The notes under the pieces: model-generated
The model's input: only the letters and a program-made list of their open reading frames with translations
The model's database searches: none
Told to the model about the DNA's origin: nothing
In this document: one piece after another, positions 11,969 to 24,756 of the stretch
How positions within the stretch are numbered: position 1 is the first letter of the stretch
How the letters are laid out: every line of letters begins with the position of its first letter
Made by a program: the position numbers and the translations under genes
DNA from: Triplophysa rosa
Lineage: Eukaryota > Chordata > Actinopteri > Cypriniformes > Nemacheilidae
Assembly (NCBI RefSeq): GCF_024868665.1
Contig: NC_079895.1
Location: 6,145,069-6,209,068, forward strand
Length of the DNA stretch: 64,000 nt
Direction of reading: 5' to 3'

Positions 11969-14165
11969 GAGACCTCGTGCTTACATGCTTTCTCTTTGAT
12001 CTTTATTTTAAGGGTCTGTTTATGTCACGGCTTTTCTTCATATTCAGTTCTGATATCTGAGATGAACAGGGCTGCTGTGAGTGAACAGGGCTGAATCGCA
12101 GGAGGATTTGTAGAATGTCAAATACGATCTGTGGAATTGTCGTGACAAGAATTTCCTCTGTACATGGTTCACTATGATCACTATGTAATATAAGAAAAGA
12201 AACTATCTTGGCCATGTTATTGTAAGCTTGACAGAGTATAGCCTGTTCAGTGGTTTGAAATGCTTATAAGATTACTTTCTTTTATTAAGAATAATACATT
12301 ATTTGTTTTACGTTTGAACAGATTTTGGTAAGGGGTGTTTAAACCTGTGATAAGAACTTTGGCTTTTTTTAGATGAAGGTTCTGATTGGCTGCATTTTGT
12401 CTTGACTATTTATTGTTCAGTAAGGACAGAAAAAAGACTTTATTCTCAATACGCATTACACCTGGTTATGAGGGGGTGGTAAACACATTGAAAAGGTTGC
12501 GTGCTCCTCATCGGTGTATAGGCGTAAGCCTTCGTGTGACTTTTATCTGACTCTTGGTCCAGATGTTTAGACCTATCTGTTTTATTTTCCCAGCATGCCT
12601 TTTGGCATTATTTGAACACGCTGCAGCGGACAGGGACAGAGCCCCACTGAGGGCAGAGTTGGCTGACACCTTTTTTTGGCATCATACCTTGAGTTTTGAG
12701 TTGACTTTGAACTCCATTTTCCTCCAAAAGTCCCTCCTGATTGGATGCCAACAAGTCCCCCGCACAAAATGTGTGGTTCTGTCAGTCTCATGTCATTCCA
12801 AACCTTTATGACTGTCTCACTTCGGTGCGCCGCACGTTTTTACAGAATGTTTGCACTGATCAAATTCTAAAAAAGCACCATCGCAAGTAAACCATATGTC
12901 TAGTCCATATGTTCTGTAAGTTATGGCGTCTGATGCTGTATGATAGCTTTGTGTGTGGAATACAAAAACTTGTCTATTGAAGATCTTTTGTTTTGTAATG
13001 TGTATCCATTCTTCAACACTTTTTTGTTTTTAAACGTATATAATTTTATTCAAAACACAAACATTATTATCATACAATGCTTAGGTCATAAGTTAGTGTG
13101 CATTGAAATATAGTCATTAAACTAAAATATAACTTCTATTCATATATAAAAGATAAATCTTCCTTTCTGGATTTTCATGATCTGTTAAGGACTATACGCG
13201 TTATAATATCTGTGGATGAGTTTTTAATGAAAGTTTATTATAAAGCAAAACTTTTCACTCAAATGTTTCACTTTAATTATTTTTTCTTCAGCTGCTGCAA
13301 TCCTCAGTTTAAACTCTCATTTCTTCAGCAATTCAATCTAAATCCGTCCTACTTCTGCCTGCGAAACAAACCTGCCCTGCAGAACTCAAGCATGCGTGTA
13401 CCAGCCTGGCTGGCAAAAATGAGAAAACGATTACAGGAATCACTGACCATTTAGCTGAAATTACAGACTACAAAGGTGATTGTCAAAACCAGCCTGGTGT
13501 CTAATGACAAATCATTTAGACGGCATTAATCCTCAGTATGTTATTAGACCAAACCCTTTCCTCCTTGCAGGAATCAAAGCCTTTTTTCTGTCTCTCTCTC
13601 CCACTGTTTCAGATTCAGGATTAAAGGCTAAGGCGGTGTCTTTCGCCAAACTTTATTTCTTTCTTCTGTGGCAGCAAATCTTGACAACGAAGGGAAGTCA
13701 CTTAAGTCACAGTGTGACTGTGCAGGATATGAATATGTGTTATAAAAACATGCAGTTTCAATATTTCTTAGCGCTCTGGTATTGGCTAGATATTGTGAAT
13801 GCTGACCTCAAGGCTCTGGCGTTCATATGCCGTATCCTCAGTAGATATCTAATAACAGATGCGCTCAAGAAAAGTGCTCACCATTATTTGAGGTTCATTT
13901 TTAAAGGAACAGTTCACCCCTGAAACTAATGAAATGAAAACTAACCCCATTCTGAACCTCCAGCGTGTTTAATCTGTTGTTCTTATCCATCCAGTTACAG
14001 TCGGGGGTTACTGGTGACCAAATGGTGGTAAAACTGCTAAAGGAACCTGGCCTTATCGATTTTGAAATCATACATCATTAGTTATTGACCGATAATTTTA
14101 TGGTCATGATCAATATGATTCACACATGATTTGTAGACCCAGGTTTTGACGTCCTCAATAATGAC
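11969..14165. other. Unannotated intronic sequence with one MITE-end fragment
   Basis: At 13901-13930, TTAAAGGAACAGTTCACCC matches the terminus of the Angel-like group but is followed by unrelated sequence. The 147-codon forward frame at 13480-13923 runs into that fragment and lacks family features. Otherwise nothing recognised. Confidence 0.5.
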
Positions 14166-14340
14166 TTAAAGGTCCAATGTGTACATTTTTTGAGGATCCA
14201 TTGACAGAAATGCAATATAATATACATACTGTAACTGTCTTGAGTGGTGTATAAAGACCTTACATAATGAAGCGTTATGTTTTTATTACCTTAGAATGAG
14301 CGATTTCTATCTGCATACACAGGCACCCATGCATTGAATT
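14166..14340. mobile_element. TTAA-flanked MITE (AAAGGTCC family), truncated
   Basis: Starts TTAAAGGTCCAATGTGTAC and continues through ATTGACAGAAATGCAATATA and CTTACATAATGAAGCGTTATG, matching the inverted 3' half of 6973-7368 and the copy at 26316. Similarity stops near GGCACCCATGCATTGAATT. Confidence 0.82.
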
Positions 14341-15009
14341 AGTCTTTTTATAGCTTTGTGGAATAATGGTCACTTTGTCAGACAGTGTAGCATCATAGTG
14401 CTTTTGCTGTTGTTTCAGATGTGAGAATCAAACCAAAACAGCGCTTCCATCCGCATAAGAAAGAGTAATTAATGCTGCGCTTTCCACCTCAGCCATCTTT
14501 AATTCAGCAGATATTACATAAAAGCTTCTGAATGTAGCCCAGTTCTGGCAGTTTGGTATCTGTGTTTATATCTGACCCTCAAGAGAGGCCAGACGTCTCT
14601 CTTCTCTTTTATATTCTCTGATCTTCCACCAGCCCTGGTTTCTCATGTTAACTCTTCTTCCGAATATATCAGCAGGACTGTTATTTATTCGCCCTCTCAA
14701 ACTCTCGCTCCCAGTCGCCTTTCTTTATTTGATTGCTGGTCTGGTTTTGTTTTTGGGCACAAGTGTTTTCATGTATAGATCTACAGTACTTGTGAATGTT
14801 TTTGAGTCGATTAGATTTCGATTCAGGACTCATTATATCAGTAGCGGCCTTTGCTATGTTTGACGGGCCTCAAAACAAGAGGGGCCTCATTTGCCGCCCC
14901 TCCAATCACGTTGCGCACACACCAGGGTTGAAGGGGCTTGAGGCAAAAGTTTCACCAAAATTATGTAAAAAAACCCTCAGTCATATTTATTTTATACAAC
15001 AACAAGTAG
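14341..15009. other. Unannotated intronic sequence
   Basis: A short G/C-rich stretch at 14866-14905 (GGGCCTCAAAACAAGAGGGG) may be a degraded transposon end. Nothing else recognised. Confidence 0.45.
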
Positions 15010-15738
15010 TTAAAGGGGTGCTGCAACGGTGTGTCATGACTTCTTTACAATGTTAAACGTGCTGTCTTCTCATGATTAACATGGTCAACTTGTCAAAAAA
15101 TGAGTTGGGCGTATTACATAGTATTTCTGTGCTCGATACACTCCCGCAGCGATCGTACAGGTTTCGGAAAGATTTTTTCGAACATATAAAACTGTTTCAT
15201 AACAATTTTTCTTAGTCCCTTATTGGACAATTCTCCCGGAAAAGCACGCGGCAGCAAGGAGAGCAGGAGAAGGAGCATGCACAGACGTCACTTTCACTTG
15301 TGTGCAGGAGAGAGAGAGAGAGAGAGAGAGCATACGTTCGTGAAGTTCAGGTGTTTGTTTGTTCACTGCATTTGGGTGATGAATGGATATATGTTGGATA
15401 AACGGTGGATATAACGCTGGATTTGGAGATAATTTGAAACTGATGTATGGAGCCGTCCCAGCACTAAAAGATGCCGGACATGAACCGCATGCGATGAGTG
15501 AAACTGATGTCTGTGTTTTGTTGACAATGGGTGCGCACGTGCTTTAGTTCAGACTACCCCTCCCCCCCGCACGTGCTGTATGCTTTCGGAAATAATCGTA
15601 CAGCTGTATCTCTCTTTTATAAATGTGATCAAACTAAATAGTCTTCGAAGATACGAAGTATGCAATACTACTTTATAGGTACTCAAGATTAATATGAGAT
15701 TGGCAGAAACCGCATGTTAGGTGTAAGGGCCGCTTTAA
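15010..15738. mobile_element. TTAA-flanked DNA-element remnant, about 0.73 kb
   Basis: Starts TTAAAGGGGTGCTGCAACGG and ends GTGTAAGGGCCGCTTTAA, with TTAA at 15010-15013 and 15735-15738. The ends are weakly inverted (TTAAAGGGG/GGGCCGCTTTAA). The interior holds an (AG)n run at about 15308-15330. I recognise the terminal sequence as a dispersed cyprinid repeat, but there is no second copy here to compare. No transposase frame is present. Confidence 0.6.
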
Positions 15739-17845
15739 GTCTGTTTTTCCCAACGAAGATCTCCACACAAAGCCAGCAGCTGAATGGTTGCACGACTTTG
15801 AGAAACAGACAGCTGTGTTTTTTACGGATTGAACCAAGTGAGTCAATGATTCAGATGCAGTTTCGAATTTGTTTGAACAAATCAGTTGAATGAATGACTC
15901 ATTCATTTAAAAAAACGTGGTGACACCTACTGCTGGTTTGGTGTCATTTTAATTCAATAACAATCTATATTTATCAATATTTAATAATAACATGTATGCA
16001 TTATTGATGTATTCAAAATTTATGAAGTACAGATGGTGGTGATGTTGTTTTCCATGCATTGCTAAGTTTTTTCCTGTTTGTGCTTTTATAATAAACAGTA
16101 GTACTTATCGAAACTGTTTGAGAGATTCAATGCACAATGCAATATTTTACTATAAGAACTGCAATATTTCAGAATGATTAGTTGTCTTTACTTTACTGTG
16201 TTGTTCCTTTAAGATATGTCTTTCCTCTTTTCATTAAGCAGAAATGAGGATCTCCAAAAAAGCCTTTAATATATTCAACTATATGACACATTCAAATCAA
16301 GTCGGAAAACGTAATGTAAGAATATTTGAATTTCATACCACAAATATCATCTTTTTAGATGAAATATAGCATTTTCTTGGTTCAAATGCTGTGTCTGAGA
16401 CAGCCTCAGCAGAGCAATTACATTTTCATGACTTCCTTTCAACAAGCACAAATGTTTTGCTCTCTATCGCAAAGCATATACTGTATGTTATGAATAACCC
16501 ATAAAGGTAAAGCCTAATAACATTGAGGCAGTTTACATTCCTTCTACTTTTCAATGTATGGCTGATCATTACTGGTTCACCTTAGCATGTGCACATCTGC
16601 TTTAAGTGAAACGCTGTTGGAACTGCTCACGTTTAAGGTTGACCATCATCGCTCTGTTCCTCTCTCACAGGTCAGCCGGTAGATCATCGTGAGCACAAAC
16701 ATTCGGTACGTGTCCCGTGTTACGGATGTGACATTTGCAGGCAAAATGTGAACTGTAACTTTTCAGGGAATGTATTCATTACTGGCTTGTCTGTCAGGAC
16801 CACTGGTATGTATAATCATAAAGCCCTGAGTCCAGACATCAGGAAAATCTGAGTCTAGACAAGTTTAGTCTTTCCAGTTTAGATTAGGAAATGAACTCTC
16901 ATTATGTGACTAAAATGAGCATTGCGTTTGGGAACATTTGTCTCTATGTTAGAGACACGGATTGAGGGAGACTTTATAGTAGTACTTTTATTTTGATTTT
17001 ACATCAAACAACATCCGAGATCCGACCTCACGCCCTCATACACCCTCCAGGCTGACTTATCCTGGCTTGACCCTCTGCGCTTGTCTTTCTAGTTTGACGT
17101 ATTGCCATTATGTGTGAATGGCATTGCTCGAGGACGAGAGGATTCAAGGTATGATTTGGAGTGGGGTGGGGTACTTGGACCTGTGGCAAGGACCCTGTCC
17201 GGCCCTTTAAGTCCTCACATAGGCGGGAGTGGTGGCAGCTGGCCCTTAACCATGTGTGTGCCCAGTGCTGGCAGCCCTGTTTCTTTGCTCTTCTCGTGCC
17301 TGTGTCAGATGGCATGATTCAGGCAACGTTCAAGAGCTGCCAACCCAACTGTCTGTCTCCCTGTGGCAGTTTCCAGTCTCTCACAGCGACGGAGAGGTCA
17401 CCTCCCGAACGCCAGATGACTCCTTTGCTCTCAGACTCTTTAGCTGGGTAAGTTGCTTCTTCGGACAATGGCCATCTTATTAAAAGCAGCTCCAAGTGAT
17501 GGATGTAGGTTGTATAAACAGTCTAAGATGATGTCTTCAGGGTTATCTGCTCTCTGCTCATCTGCCAAGTCATTAAGCAAAAAAGCATGCTCTACCAATA
17601 GTAACAGCTTGCTGGTTTCACGCCTTATTTTTCCATCATAAAAAGAGATTGATCCGAGGCCCACCCACGCACAACAAGCTGTATCTCCTGCTTTTGTTTT
17701 GCTTCTTTGTGTGTGGTTCAACAAGCTCTTATGAATATTCACAGCCCACCTAAATTATACTCAAACACAATATAGGCTATACAGTGTCATGTTAAAGATA
17801 TAATGATACTCTGAAGTGTTACAAACCAAGTCCTTTATTTACAGT
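15739..17845. other. Unannotated intronic sequence
   Basis: No dispersed repeat recognised. A GC-richer patch at 17030-17450 has open frames on both strands and an exon-like stretch listed separately. Confidence 0.5.
17371..17449 (+). other. Exon-like segment with acceptor and donor, probably cryptic
   Basis: CTGTCTCCCTGTGGCAG precedes 17371 and CTTTAGCTGG|GTAAGT follows 17449, so 79 bases sit between plausible splice sites. Two of three frames are open but neither matches an ErbB domain or another family I know. The length (79) would shift phase if the segment were inserted ahead of the erbb4 exon. It is probably a cryptic exon or chance. Confidence 0.15.
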
Positions 17846-18336
17846 CAGTGTTGGGTAAATTACTCTGAAAAAGTAATTAATTACTAGTTACTAATTACAT
17901 ATTCAATAGTGTAATTAGATTACTGTACAAATTACTCTCTCCAAAAAGTATTTAGTTACTTATTACTAATTACTTTCTATATCCTACATCAACCATGATT
18001 AGTTAAGTGATTCAAGGATAGGCATGAAACAGCTTATTTAATTCATTTAAATAAATAATATTAAACTACATAAAGTACTCTTATTAACTCACCAAAGTAT
18101 TACAAATGTGAGCATTATACATTAAAGAAAGGATTTTAAAGTTAGACTTTGAATTTTGATGTCAATTCCATTATTGCACACACACATATTACACAAAGTA
18201 TTTAGTTTAATTACATCAGAAGTAACTAATTAAATTACAGAAAAAAATAAGAGTAATCCCTTACTTTACTTTTTCAAAGGGAAAGTAATTAAATTACAGT
18301 AACTAATTACTTAGTAACTAGTTACACCAAACACTG
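17846..18336. mobile_element. hAT-type MITE, second copy, with perfect 8-bp target duplication
   Basis: Begins CAGTGTTGGGTAAATTACTC and ends GTTACACCAAACACTG. It is flanked by TTTACAGT at 17838-17845 and 18337-18344. It is closely similar along its length to 843-1317, differing by small indels and scattered substitutions, so both copies come from one subfamily that inserted independently. Confidence 0.9.
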
Positions 18337-20444
18337 TTTACAGTATATTGTTATTTTAAAATGTTTTGAGTTTAATGGTAGTTTTTGTATTATTTTTATA
18401 TAACATGTAAATCTTTCAAGACTAATTTGCTATGAGTTCAGACGTTGTCATGTGATTCTGTGTGATTAAAAAAAAGAATTTAATTAAAATGGAATTTAAA
18501 TAATTAAAATGTCATTGTTAAATTCCAGATAAAAAACTATAGTTTAGATAGAGTAAGACCCAATAATGAAAATTACAAAAAATACAATAAATCCAATAAC
18601 AAAAAAATACTGGTTTGTCAGTTATACCATAAAAGAGCTATGCACAGATTATATTTTTTATACTTAAGGACATGAATTATATTCTGTATTTCTTGTCATT
18701 GTTACTGATTTATGAAAAACTTATGGAATGGGTGCTTCATTTTCTCAAGAGACATTACATACACAAGAAGTACTTTTGTTTACTCTTTACGTAAGTTTTA
18801 TCTTTGGAGGAAATATGAAAAATATTCCCAGAACTAAGGCTAAAACACTCATACTGTATACTGTGTTCATTGGTTTTAAGGACAAGATGGTTTGGCACTA
18901 TTGTGTTAATAGGGTCTCAAGAACAACATTGCAGACAGAAGCTCTTGTTCACGGCTTTTGCTGCAGTGAATTTGTTAAAGCTCATTCAATCTGAATACAG
19001 AATTTCAAGTTCAATTTTCCTTTTCTTGTTACTGAAACATGAAGGATAGACATGTTGAGTCTCACTTAAATTCTTTTGACATTGTGGATTATATCCTCAA
19101 TATCCATTTGTCGAGCATCCGGAAGCATCTTGTTAATGTGGTCAAATTAATGTTTATTGAAAGATAAACTCAGAATCCTTCAATATCTTTTTTAGTAGAA
19201 ATACAATGCACATCTTATTTTTATTCAGTTGTGAGCAACTCGTCGTCACGTTGGCTGAAATGTTTCTGTTGGATATGTTTTCATTATGGACCAGTCAGGC
19301 AGGGAGAGTTGCTGAGATGCTTCAGCATATCCACAGGATCCTGTCAATCACGGCACAACATACAGGCTTCAGACCTCTGGCTCTTAATGCCCCATTGAAT
19401 CCTCAGGACATAAAAATGCCACATGAGGGGAAAATGAAAGCGGGCCTGTGTAAATAATCATACGAGGGTTTGTAGTATTTTAGACGTCTAGAGAAAAACA
19501 AAATTGGGAGGTGGCTTTTCTTTTGATAATGTTTAAATGCCATGTAAAAAAAAAAACGTTATTGAGAATTACTTCGTAGCACTATAAGTTTAACATTATC
19601 ACAATGATAATGGGCTTTATTAGTCTTTTAATGGATGTGTACAGGGACTTTATGATATTCAACAACAAAGAAATCTTTGATCTATTGGTTCATCTGCACC
19701 TAAATATTTGAAGTATCTGGACTGCAAAGGTTGTTTTAAGACTTAATTCTAACTTTAATCTTAAAATACTACAGATTTATTTTCATAATTCTAGTATACT
19801 TCATAAAAGGCCTATTATGTGATTATTCTTAAAATATTATCTCAGAATGTTTAATCGCTGTCATATTTTCTAATATAGTATTTTAGAGTTGATATATTTT
19901 TGGGCGCTTGCGCTTCATTTCCAGCAGGATATAAAGGTGTTTATCTTGTACGAACCCTGTTTGGTTTGAAGGCAAAGGCTTTGTTTAGCTGTAATAATTG
20001 TGTGGGGATGATGGTTCGGGATGTTACTGGTGGTTTATGGAGCAATGTGAACATTTTTGTGATGTAATCTCAGCGCTGCTTTAGTCATGTGGCATCAGAA
20101 GATTGCCTGAAGCCCGGCTGGCTGATAACTTCCTGTGGAAGTCCCACAGTTCAGTGCTGATTGGCCAGATATGAGTCACCCCTGTAAACATCTACAGCAA
20201 CTTCCACCAAAGGTCATCCACAGCAGATTTAACGAAAGAATTGACTGAGAAACCATTATTTCTGTTTCAGCAAATGACCGTGGCAAAATGGTGAGTGATA
20301 CAAAAAAAGATATTTGTTTAGGTTCATTATTTTCTGTCTATAGCTTGTGAGTACGTATAAGTACCGAGTACAAAAATGGCTAAATATTATTGTATTGCGA
20401 AATATTCACATGTATGCAGATAAGATGTTTGATTTCATTTATAG
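18337..20444. other. Unannotated intronic sequence
   Basis: AT-rich up to about 19.9 kb. No repeat termini or coding features seen after the 8-bp duplicate at its start. Confidence 0.55.
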
Positions 20445-20520
20445 CCTGTTTCATCGGACGCACGCTCTGGACCGAAGTTAACTTCCGATCTGCGTTTGGT
20501 TATAGTCAGGGGTTAAATTG
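20445..20520. repeat. Short dispersed-repeat fragment shared with about 60875-60945
   Basis: TCATCGGACGCACGCTCTGG followed by AGTTAACTTCCGATCTGCG and TTTGGTT closely matches TTATCGGACGCGCGAGCAC, AGTTAACTTCCGGTTTGTG and TTTGGCT near 60885. The element of origin is unknown. Confidence 0.6.
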
Positions 20521-20859
20521 GGATTTGTTATGTGCCAGGGCTCTGTGGGGGATTTTGAGTGGTGCTTATATGAAGCTTAAAATCTTATTAATTGACTGTA
20601 AAATATAAGTTGAGAGAGCCCTTTGCTATGAACAATAAAATGCTGATCAAACTCATTCTAGACGCCAGCAGTTTACAAAGCTACATGTAAGAATAAAATC
20701 TTTCTGTAGGCCTGTGCCCTTTCCTTGTGTCAATATTAAATATCTTGAATTATTAATGTCCACAGAATTGTATGTAGCCTATGACCTGTGTATTTCCAGT
20801 ACTTTTCCATCAAAACTTCATACAACATTCACAATGTTTGAGATGATCCATTAACTTTC

Positions 20860-21520
20860 ATCGTTGCTGCGCCGCACACACCATGAACAAGCCGCTTTAA
20901 ATGATTGAATTTGATTAAAATGACATCATTTGGAAGTCGAGCCTTTCTTCACAAACAGCGCATTATGACTTGAAACATTAAAACAACAGAGCGCACTGGA
21001 CGAGAAGCGCAGCCGCGCATCATGTCGACAACTCTGTTGGGCGCTGCAGAAATGAAACACAAGCGCGCGCAGACACGCGGTGAGTTCCAAGCGGATTCTC
21101 CCGAGACACCATACCTAACGTCACTTTGGCCAAATAAGAGAAAATGACGTTTTTATTGCTCGTTTTGCCAAGTGAATTTTAAACGGACAGTTGCGTTTTT
21201 CCCTTAAGAGCTTACACATCAAGAGCTTCTTCGAAGAGAGTATAGGGCATAGGGATGATCACTTTGGAATGGAACGCAAGGAATGATTTCTGCGTGCACG
21301 CAGTTAATGTAGGACTGCGAGTTGGGTTACTACGTTGCATGTAGATCCGTTTTTTATCAATGTAAGGGAATACACTGAGAGAAAAAAGGAAAAATTTGAC
21401 TTAAACTTGAGAATTATACTGGGACACGACGGAGTGCCGCTCCATAACACCAGAAGAGCCGCACACATGCGGGGAGCAGAGCGAGACGGTCGGCCTATGT
21501 GCCGGCCCAATTCAACCCCT
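20860..21520 (+). promoter_or_regulatory. CpG-rich cluster with a candidate alternative first exon
   Basis: Two bursts of CpG dinucleotides (about 20990-21110 and 21415-21515) stand out in CpG-poor surroundings, as at vertebrate promoters. In the first, an ATG at 21022 (A at -3) opens 19 codons, then CACGCG|GTGAGT gives a strong donor after 21079 in phase 1. That is the phase needed to complete the split valine codon of the exon at 44456. The peptide is not a signal sequence (MSTTLLGAAE, then basic), which argues against a normal receptor start. It could be an old transposon or a regulatory CpG island instead. Confidence 0.3.
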
Positions 21521-23088
21521 GGTTATAGTATAACAATTTATTTTCCATTTAATTTATAGTAATATGAATTCTTATTAATATTTTTTGTATATAAATTGCG
21601 ATGAATTAATTTAAAATACTCAACTGTTACAGATTCTTTGCGGTGGTCTACCTGAAGTTAAGTTTGGGCCACAAATTATCGAAGATTATACTGAGACACT
21701 GAACTTTATAGACCTTTTTGAGCATTTATGCTTTAATTAGGACTTTTTTTAGCCGCACCGGTTTAAGGTAAATCGCAGCAGATTCTACAGAGCTTTTCAT
21801 AAAAAAACGTGACTGAGAAGTTATTGTAAAATAAAGGTTTACATTCTTTATTTGAACTCAGAGGCTTCTTTTGGTTATGAACCCACGACATTGAGGTGAA
21901 AACATTTTAAATAAGCTTTCATAATCCTTAACTGATGGCTTGCCATGAGAAACACACATGATGAACAATCGGCCTCTGTACAAGGACACAAGACTCACAT
22001 TCTCATCATTTATACAGTATCTCCAGAACTCTCCATCATGAAGTCTCCGTGTGTTCTGTGTGTTGATTCAGTGAAACTAGAATTGCAAAGGGGGGATGAT
22101 CTGGTGCTGAAAAAGAAACAATGTCATCCTGTGATTGGTCAAACATATACTGTACTGTAATTACGTTTGACAATAATGAATAGAGAGATGTTGAAAGATG
22201 AACTTTTGTCTCACCCATGCGTATAGTCTGATGTGGCTTCTGTAGCTCAGTAATAGAATGGACTGATGTATCAACTGTAATAAATGGCGTAGATCAACGG
22301 CTCTGACACTAATCCTGTTTGGCGCTCTAAAAGGTATTTGTGCCGAGATGCTGACCAGATCTGTCAGATCACTCTGACAGGCTTTTGTTTGTTGTGATTG
22401 GCAGGAGAGTTGTTCTGCTGGAGCTATCATACATTTGGATGAGGTTTCAAATTGTTAATGTGATTTCATTTCCGTTTTTTAAGGCTGTTTTTCTTTCAGA
22501 TCATGTATAGTGTTTTGTGGCCATATGGAATAAATTTTTCTTTCACTTTCTCACTGTTCAAAGAAAACAACAACAATTTACATGATTGGAATTAAAAGGA
22601 CAGTCGTTTCCAAAGCTAATATTAAATTGTTTTTAATTAACATTCTCTCTGTTTTTTTAGTTCGCCTCAAATTTGAATATTATTAGTATACATTTCTTAA
22701 GCATTTAGATTTGTCAGCACTTAGACAAGAAAAATATAAATATTGCCATATGGAAACTAATGTATCATCACAATGGACAAATAGCCATGTTTCTGCATTG
22801 CAGTAATGACTTATTTATTACAGGGTTTTTTTCCCAGATAGAAGTATCAGTTATATTATTGTGGTTTTATTTTTTTGGAAGTGTTTATAGTAATATAATT
22901 GTGTTTTAAAAAATACATATACGTTTATATTATATATATAAAACACCACAACAATGACACTTTTAGGAGCAATATATAAGTACAAATGATTAATTTAACT
23001 TGAGTTTAAAGAAGTGCTATGTATACATTTATTTAGTCATAAAAGAAACATGCTTTTACTAGTTTTTTTGTTTTGTTATGCTCTAAAC
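21521..23088. other. Unannotated intronic sequence
   Basis: AT-rich. No repeat termini or coding evidence recognised. Confidence 0.55.
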
Positions 23089-23275
23089 CAGTGTTGGGTT
23101 AAAAAAGAATGAACCCAACCGCTGGGTTGTAAATGAACCTATACTGAGTAGTTTCAACCCAAGATGCTAGGTTGTTTTAACCCATTAGTGGGTGAAATAT
23201 AAACATTTTCTGGGTTAATTTAACCCAACGGTTGGCTTCATCCCTTTTTGACCCAATGCTGGGTTAAAAATAATT
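23089..23275. mobile_element. AACCCA/TGGGTT palindromic MITE
   Basis: Starts CAGTGTTGGGTTAAAAAAG and ends CCAATGCTGGGTTAAAAAT. Inside are repeated inverted GAACCCAACCGCTGGGTTG, TTTAACCCATTAG and ATTTAACCCAACGG motifs. It is a short low-complexity palindromic element of a type I know from fish. A related disrupted element lies at 27990-28410. Confidence 0.65.
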
Positions 23276-24457
23276 TAGACTGTTCATTTTTTTACCATTT
23301 TATCTTTTTACTGTCTTTTTACTTTCTGGCACCACTTTTTTTTGCTTTTTCTGATTTTTGTTGTTGTTTTGTTTTTGTCGTTTTCTTTTGTTGTTATAGC
23401 TTTTTGGTTTATAACTGTTTAATGTCAGCATATCGAATGCATAGACTATTGCAGCAGGACATAATGCAAAACTTAGAGGGCTACGGTGTTTTTTGTTTAA
23501 ACGAGCACCGTTCACATGAACTAACATTAACAACTGAACGTTTGATTTGTAAGAAATTATATCTATGATTTAGCTAAAGTTTAGTAGTAGAGCTATCTCT
23601 GTATAAAATGTGAGAGAGATGCAGTTTGATCAGATTCATATGGCAGATATGACATCACAGGATAAAGAGCAGTGTGGCACGCAAGCCATTCCTCCAGACC
23701 AGGTTCATTAAACGTCACGTGTGTTGTGATAAATTCTTGTCACTGATTGGCCTATGTCTGCTCCAAGCTGTTTTGACCTAGTAAATGACTACCTGTGGTA
23801 AGTGGTCTGAGACACCCATCATTACTTCCTCACCACGAGCAACTACAGAGAGACAGACTTGTTCCTGTGATCTAGTACCTCTGTAGAGGCTGTCAGTGTC
23901 TTAAAGTCAGTGATGTCAAGAACTACAGTTGTCTTTAACTTCTGTGCTTGAATCTTGGTATCTATTGGTTCATTCCGATCAAAAGCTTAGATATGGAGTT
24001 AGTAGTCATGGCTGCAGGGCAGCGGTGAAGGTTATGGTGTAATGTAATGTTGGCTTTACAAACAATGCAACAGTCACTATCTGGTGCCTTTCCAAGTCAA
24101 GTTTGCTTTTTATCAGGGTCAATCAGAGTGATCTACAGGCCTGGTGTATGAAGCGGGACGGATAGATTCTCCCAGAGCTGTGGAGGTTTAGCAGATGCGC
24201 TCTTAAATGTTTTGCCTGGCCAGCAGCTGAATTCCCTCAGCACCGGCACTGTATCGTACCCTTGAAGCATCAGATGCCACTTCGAATGTGGCTGGATGAT
24301 AAATAGACGAGGCCTGTTGGTGATGGTGGTCAGGATAGTGTTTACGATTATGTTGTAATCGTTACTAGCTTTTTATGTCTGCCAGTAAGGACTAAACATA
24401 TGGATACCAAAACTTGAGATGCTGTTTTTGTGCACTTTATCTTTATCTTATTCTGTT
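23276..24457. other. Unannotated intronic sequence
   Basis: T-rich low-complexity stretch at 23280-23400, then ordinary unique sequence. The overlapping frames at 23248-23568 and 23300-23533 are translations of that stretch. Confidence 0.55.
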
Positions 24458-24756
24458 ATTAATTACTCATCCTTTTGTTATTTCAAACCTATATGACCTT
24501 CTTTTTTCCGCAGAACACAAAAGAAGATATTCTGAAGAATGTTGGTAACCAAACAATGACGGTACCCATTGACTTGCATTGTTTTTGTGTCCATACAATA
24601 GAAGTGAATGGGTACCGTCATTGTTCGGTTACCAACATTCTTCAAAATATCATATTTTGTGTTCTGCAGAAGAAAGAAAGTCGTACATGTTTAAAATGAC
24701 AAGAGGGTGAGTAAATGATGACAGAATTTTCATTTTTGGGTGAACAATCACTTTAA
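24458..24756. mobile_element. Angel-like MITE lacking its left terminus
   Basis: Left arm starts at ATTACTCATCCTTTTG. The stem AACCAAACAATGACGGTACC pairs with GGTACCGTCATTGTTCGGTT around the loop GTTTTTGTGTCCATACAAT. The right terminus TGAACAATCACTTTAA carries TTAA at 24753-24756. One of the best-paired stems in the window. Confidence 0.87.

Noticed and set aside
13480..13923. 147-codon forward open frame
   Set aside because: No family motif, its 3' end runs into a MITE terminus, and one frame of this length is expected by chance in 64 kb.
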